From the NCBI GenBank assembly GCA_031267015.1, contig JAIRZW010000103.1, positions 1 to 6,279 on the forward strand: 6,279 nt of DNA. Direction: 5' to 3'. Both the position numbers and the translations under genes were made by a program. Of this stretch, positions 5,615-6,279 are shown one piece after another. The notes beneath the pieces were generated by a model that was not told where the DNA came from, made no database searches, and was given only the letters and a program-made list of their open reading frames with translations. Numbering within the stretch: the first letter of the stretch is position 1; every line of letters starts with the position of its first letter. The stretch comes from Heliobacteriaceae bacterium. GTDB taxonomy: Bacteria > Cyanobacteriota > Vampirovibrionia > Gastranaerophilales > Gastranaerophilaceae.

Positions 5615-5636
5615 AACAGTATTGGCAACTGTTTTT
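5615..5636 (+). terminator. Weak second hairpin with T tail
   Basis: AACAGT (5615-5620) / ACTGTT (5628-5633) around a 7-base loop, running into a short T stretch that overlaps the end of the permease gene. The six-pair, AT-rich stem makes it at best a backup terminator for thiC read-through. Confidence 0.35.
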
Positions 5637-6279
5637 ATTCCTCATTATAGACTAATTTCTTGCGCAAACTCCACTGAATTAAAGTCAGGACAAGGATTAT
5701 TACGAACAGAACATACGCGTAAGCGCTTGCTTTGCCAACGTTAAAGTATTCAAACGCATTCTTGTAAATCGCGTAAACAAGCATGTTTGTGCTGTCCAGC
5801 GGCCCGCCCTGTGTCATTAAGTAAATAAGGTCAAATACCTGAAATGACGAAATTGAAGTGATTATGACCACAAAAAATATCGCCGGCGAAAGCAGCGGCA
5901 CTGTCACGTTTTTGAAGGTCTGAAAAGCTGTTGCGCCGTCGATTTTTGCGGCTTCAAACATAGAATTGCTTATCCCGGCAAGCGATGACAAAAATATTAC
6001 CATGTTGTACCCGATAAGCTTCCATACAGACACGATAATCAGTGCAGGCATTGCAAAATTCGCGTCATAAAGCCAGTTTATATGCAAAAAGCTTAACAGG
6101 CCGATGTTCGGGTCAAAAATCCATTCCCAAATCACGCCGATTACTATCATGGGGGTTATGAACGGCAAAAAATACGCTGTTTTGTAAAATTCTGCGCCCC
6201 TGATACGGGAATTCAAAATGCACGCAAGCACAAGCGGGATTATAACTCCCAAAACCGAGGTTGTAACCGCAAAAACAAC
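5635..6279 (-). CDS. Sugar ABC transporter permease (MalF/UgpA type), C-terminal 214 aa, runs off right edge
   Basis: Inner-membrane permease subunit of a binding-protein-dependent carbohydrate importer. The frame stays open to the right edge, so the N-terminus is missing; a TTG at 6252 is internal, not a start. Several hydrophobic segments are visible, the last being VLFVIILVLTLIQW before the basic tail RKKLVYNEE. The ATPase-docking EAA loop is EAAKIDGATAFQTF from residue 109 of the visible part, followed by VPLLSPA. MTQGGPLDSTNMLVYAIYKNAF (from residue 155) is the signature of MalF/UgpA/LacF-type permeases. Full-length members have about 290-300 residues and six membrane spans, so about 70% is present. 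The partner MalG-type permease does not follow downstream as often happens: thiC converges instead, so partners would be upstream, off the window. Substrate cannot be told. Confidence 0.9.
   Translation of the reverse strand, partial: VVFAVTTSVLGVIIPLVLACILNSRIRGAEFYKTAYFLPFITPMIVIGVIWEWIFDPNIGLLSFLHINWLYDANFAMPALIIVSVWKLIGYNMVIFLSSLAGISNSMFEAAKIDGATAFQTFKNVTVPLLSPAIFFVVIITSISSFQVFDLIYLMTQGGPLDSTNMLVYAIYKNAFEYFNVGKASAYAYVLFVIILVLTLIQWSLRKKLVYNEE

Noticed and set aside
6250..6252. TTG at 6252 as the permease start
   Set aside because: The frame continues with hydrophobic residues to the window edge and the protein would lack its first membrane segments; it is an internal leucine.

Overview
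The window (6,279 bases) looks like ordinary bacterial chromosome from an uncultured, probably anaerobic, medium-GC organism. Genes are tightly packed and switch strand often, and three genes have no Shine-Dalgarno sequence. The short, Clostridia/Thermotoga-like ThiC and the CoA-disulfide-reductase/NADH-oxidase flavoprotein suit an anaerobe or microaerophile. I cannot assign a phylum from the sequence alone. I see no mobile element, CRISPR array, rRNA or tRNA.

Layout from left to right. (1) The first 437 bases, minus strand, hold the N-terminal 145 codons of homoserine kinase (thrB), which runs off the left edge. (2) A 37-base divergent gap carries two overlapping face-to-face promoters, each placing transcription start at or next to an ATG. 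(3) On the plus strand, a stand-alone MnmC2/MnmD-type tRNA-wobble methyltransferase (475-1377) overlaps an FAD-dependent oxidoreductase (1374-2615) by four bases (ATGA). (4) Convergent to it lies a class III pyridine nucleotide-disulfide oxidoreductase (2635-4002), preceded on the same strand by an unannotated 46-aa small ORF (4045-4185). (5) A divergent intergenic region of about 100 bases leads to thiC (4288-5556, plus), which has a good Shine-Dalgarno but no TPP riboswitch. (6) A chain of three hairpins, one a convincing intrinsic terminator, separates thiC from the convergent 3' part of a MalF/UgpA-type sugar ABC permease (5635 to the right edge, minus).

The genes do not form one pathway. 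They are five or six short transcription units: threonine synthesis, tRNA wobble modification plus a flavoprotein of unknown substrate, thiol or oxygen redox chemistry, thiamine pyrimidine synthesis and sugar import. The most interesting points are the repeated arrangement of a -10 element 6-7 bases before an SD-less ATG (leaderless transcripts), the methyltransferase/FAD pair that recalls the two-domain MnmC with a different flavoprotein family as partner, the heptad-patterned small protein, and thiC with almost no leader. I did not find a clear novel defence or mobile system.
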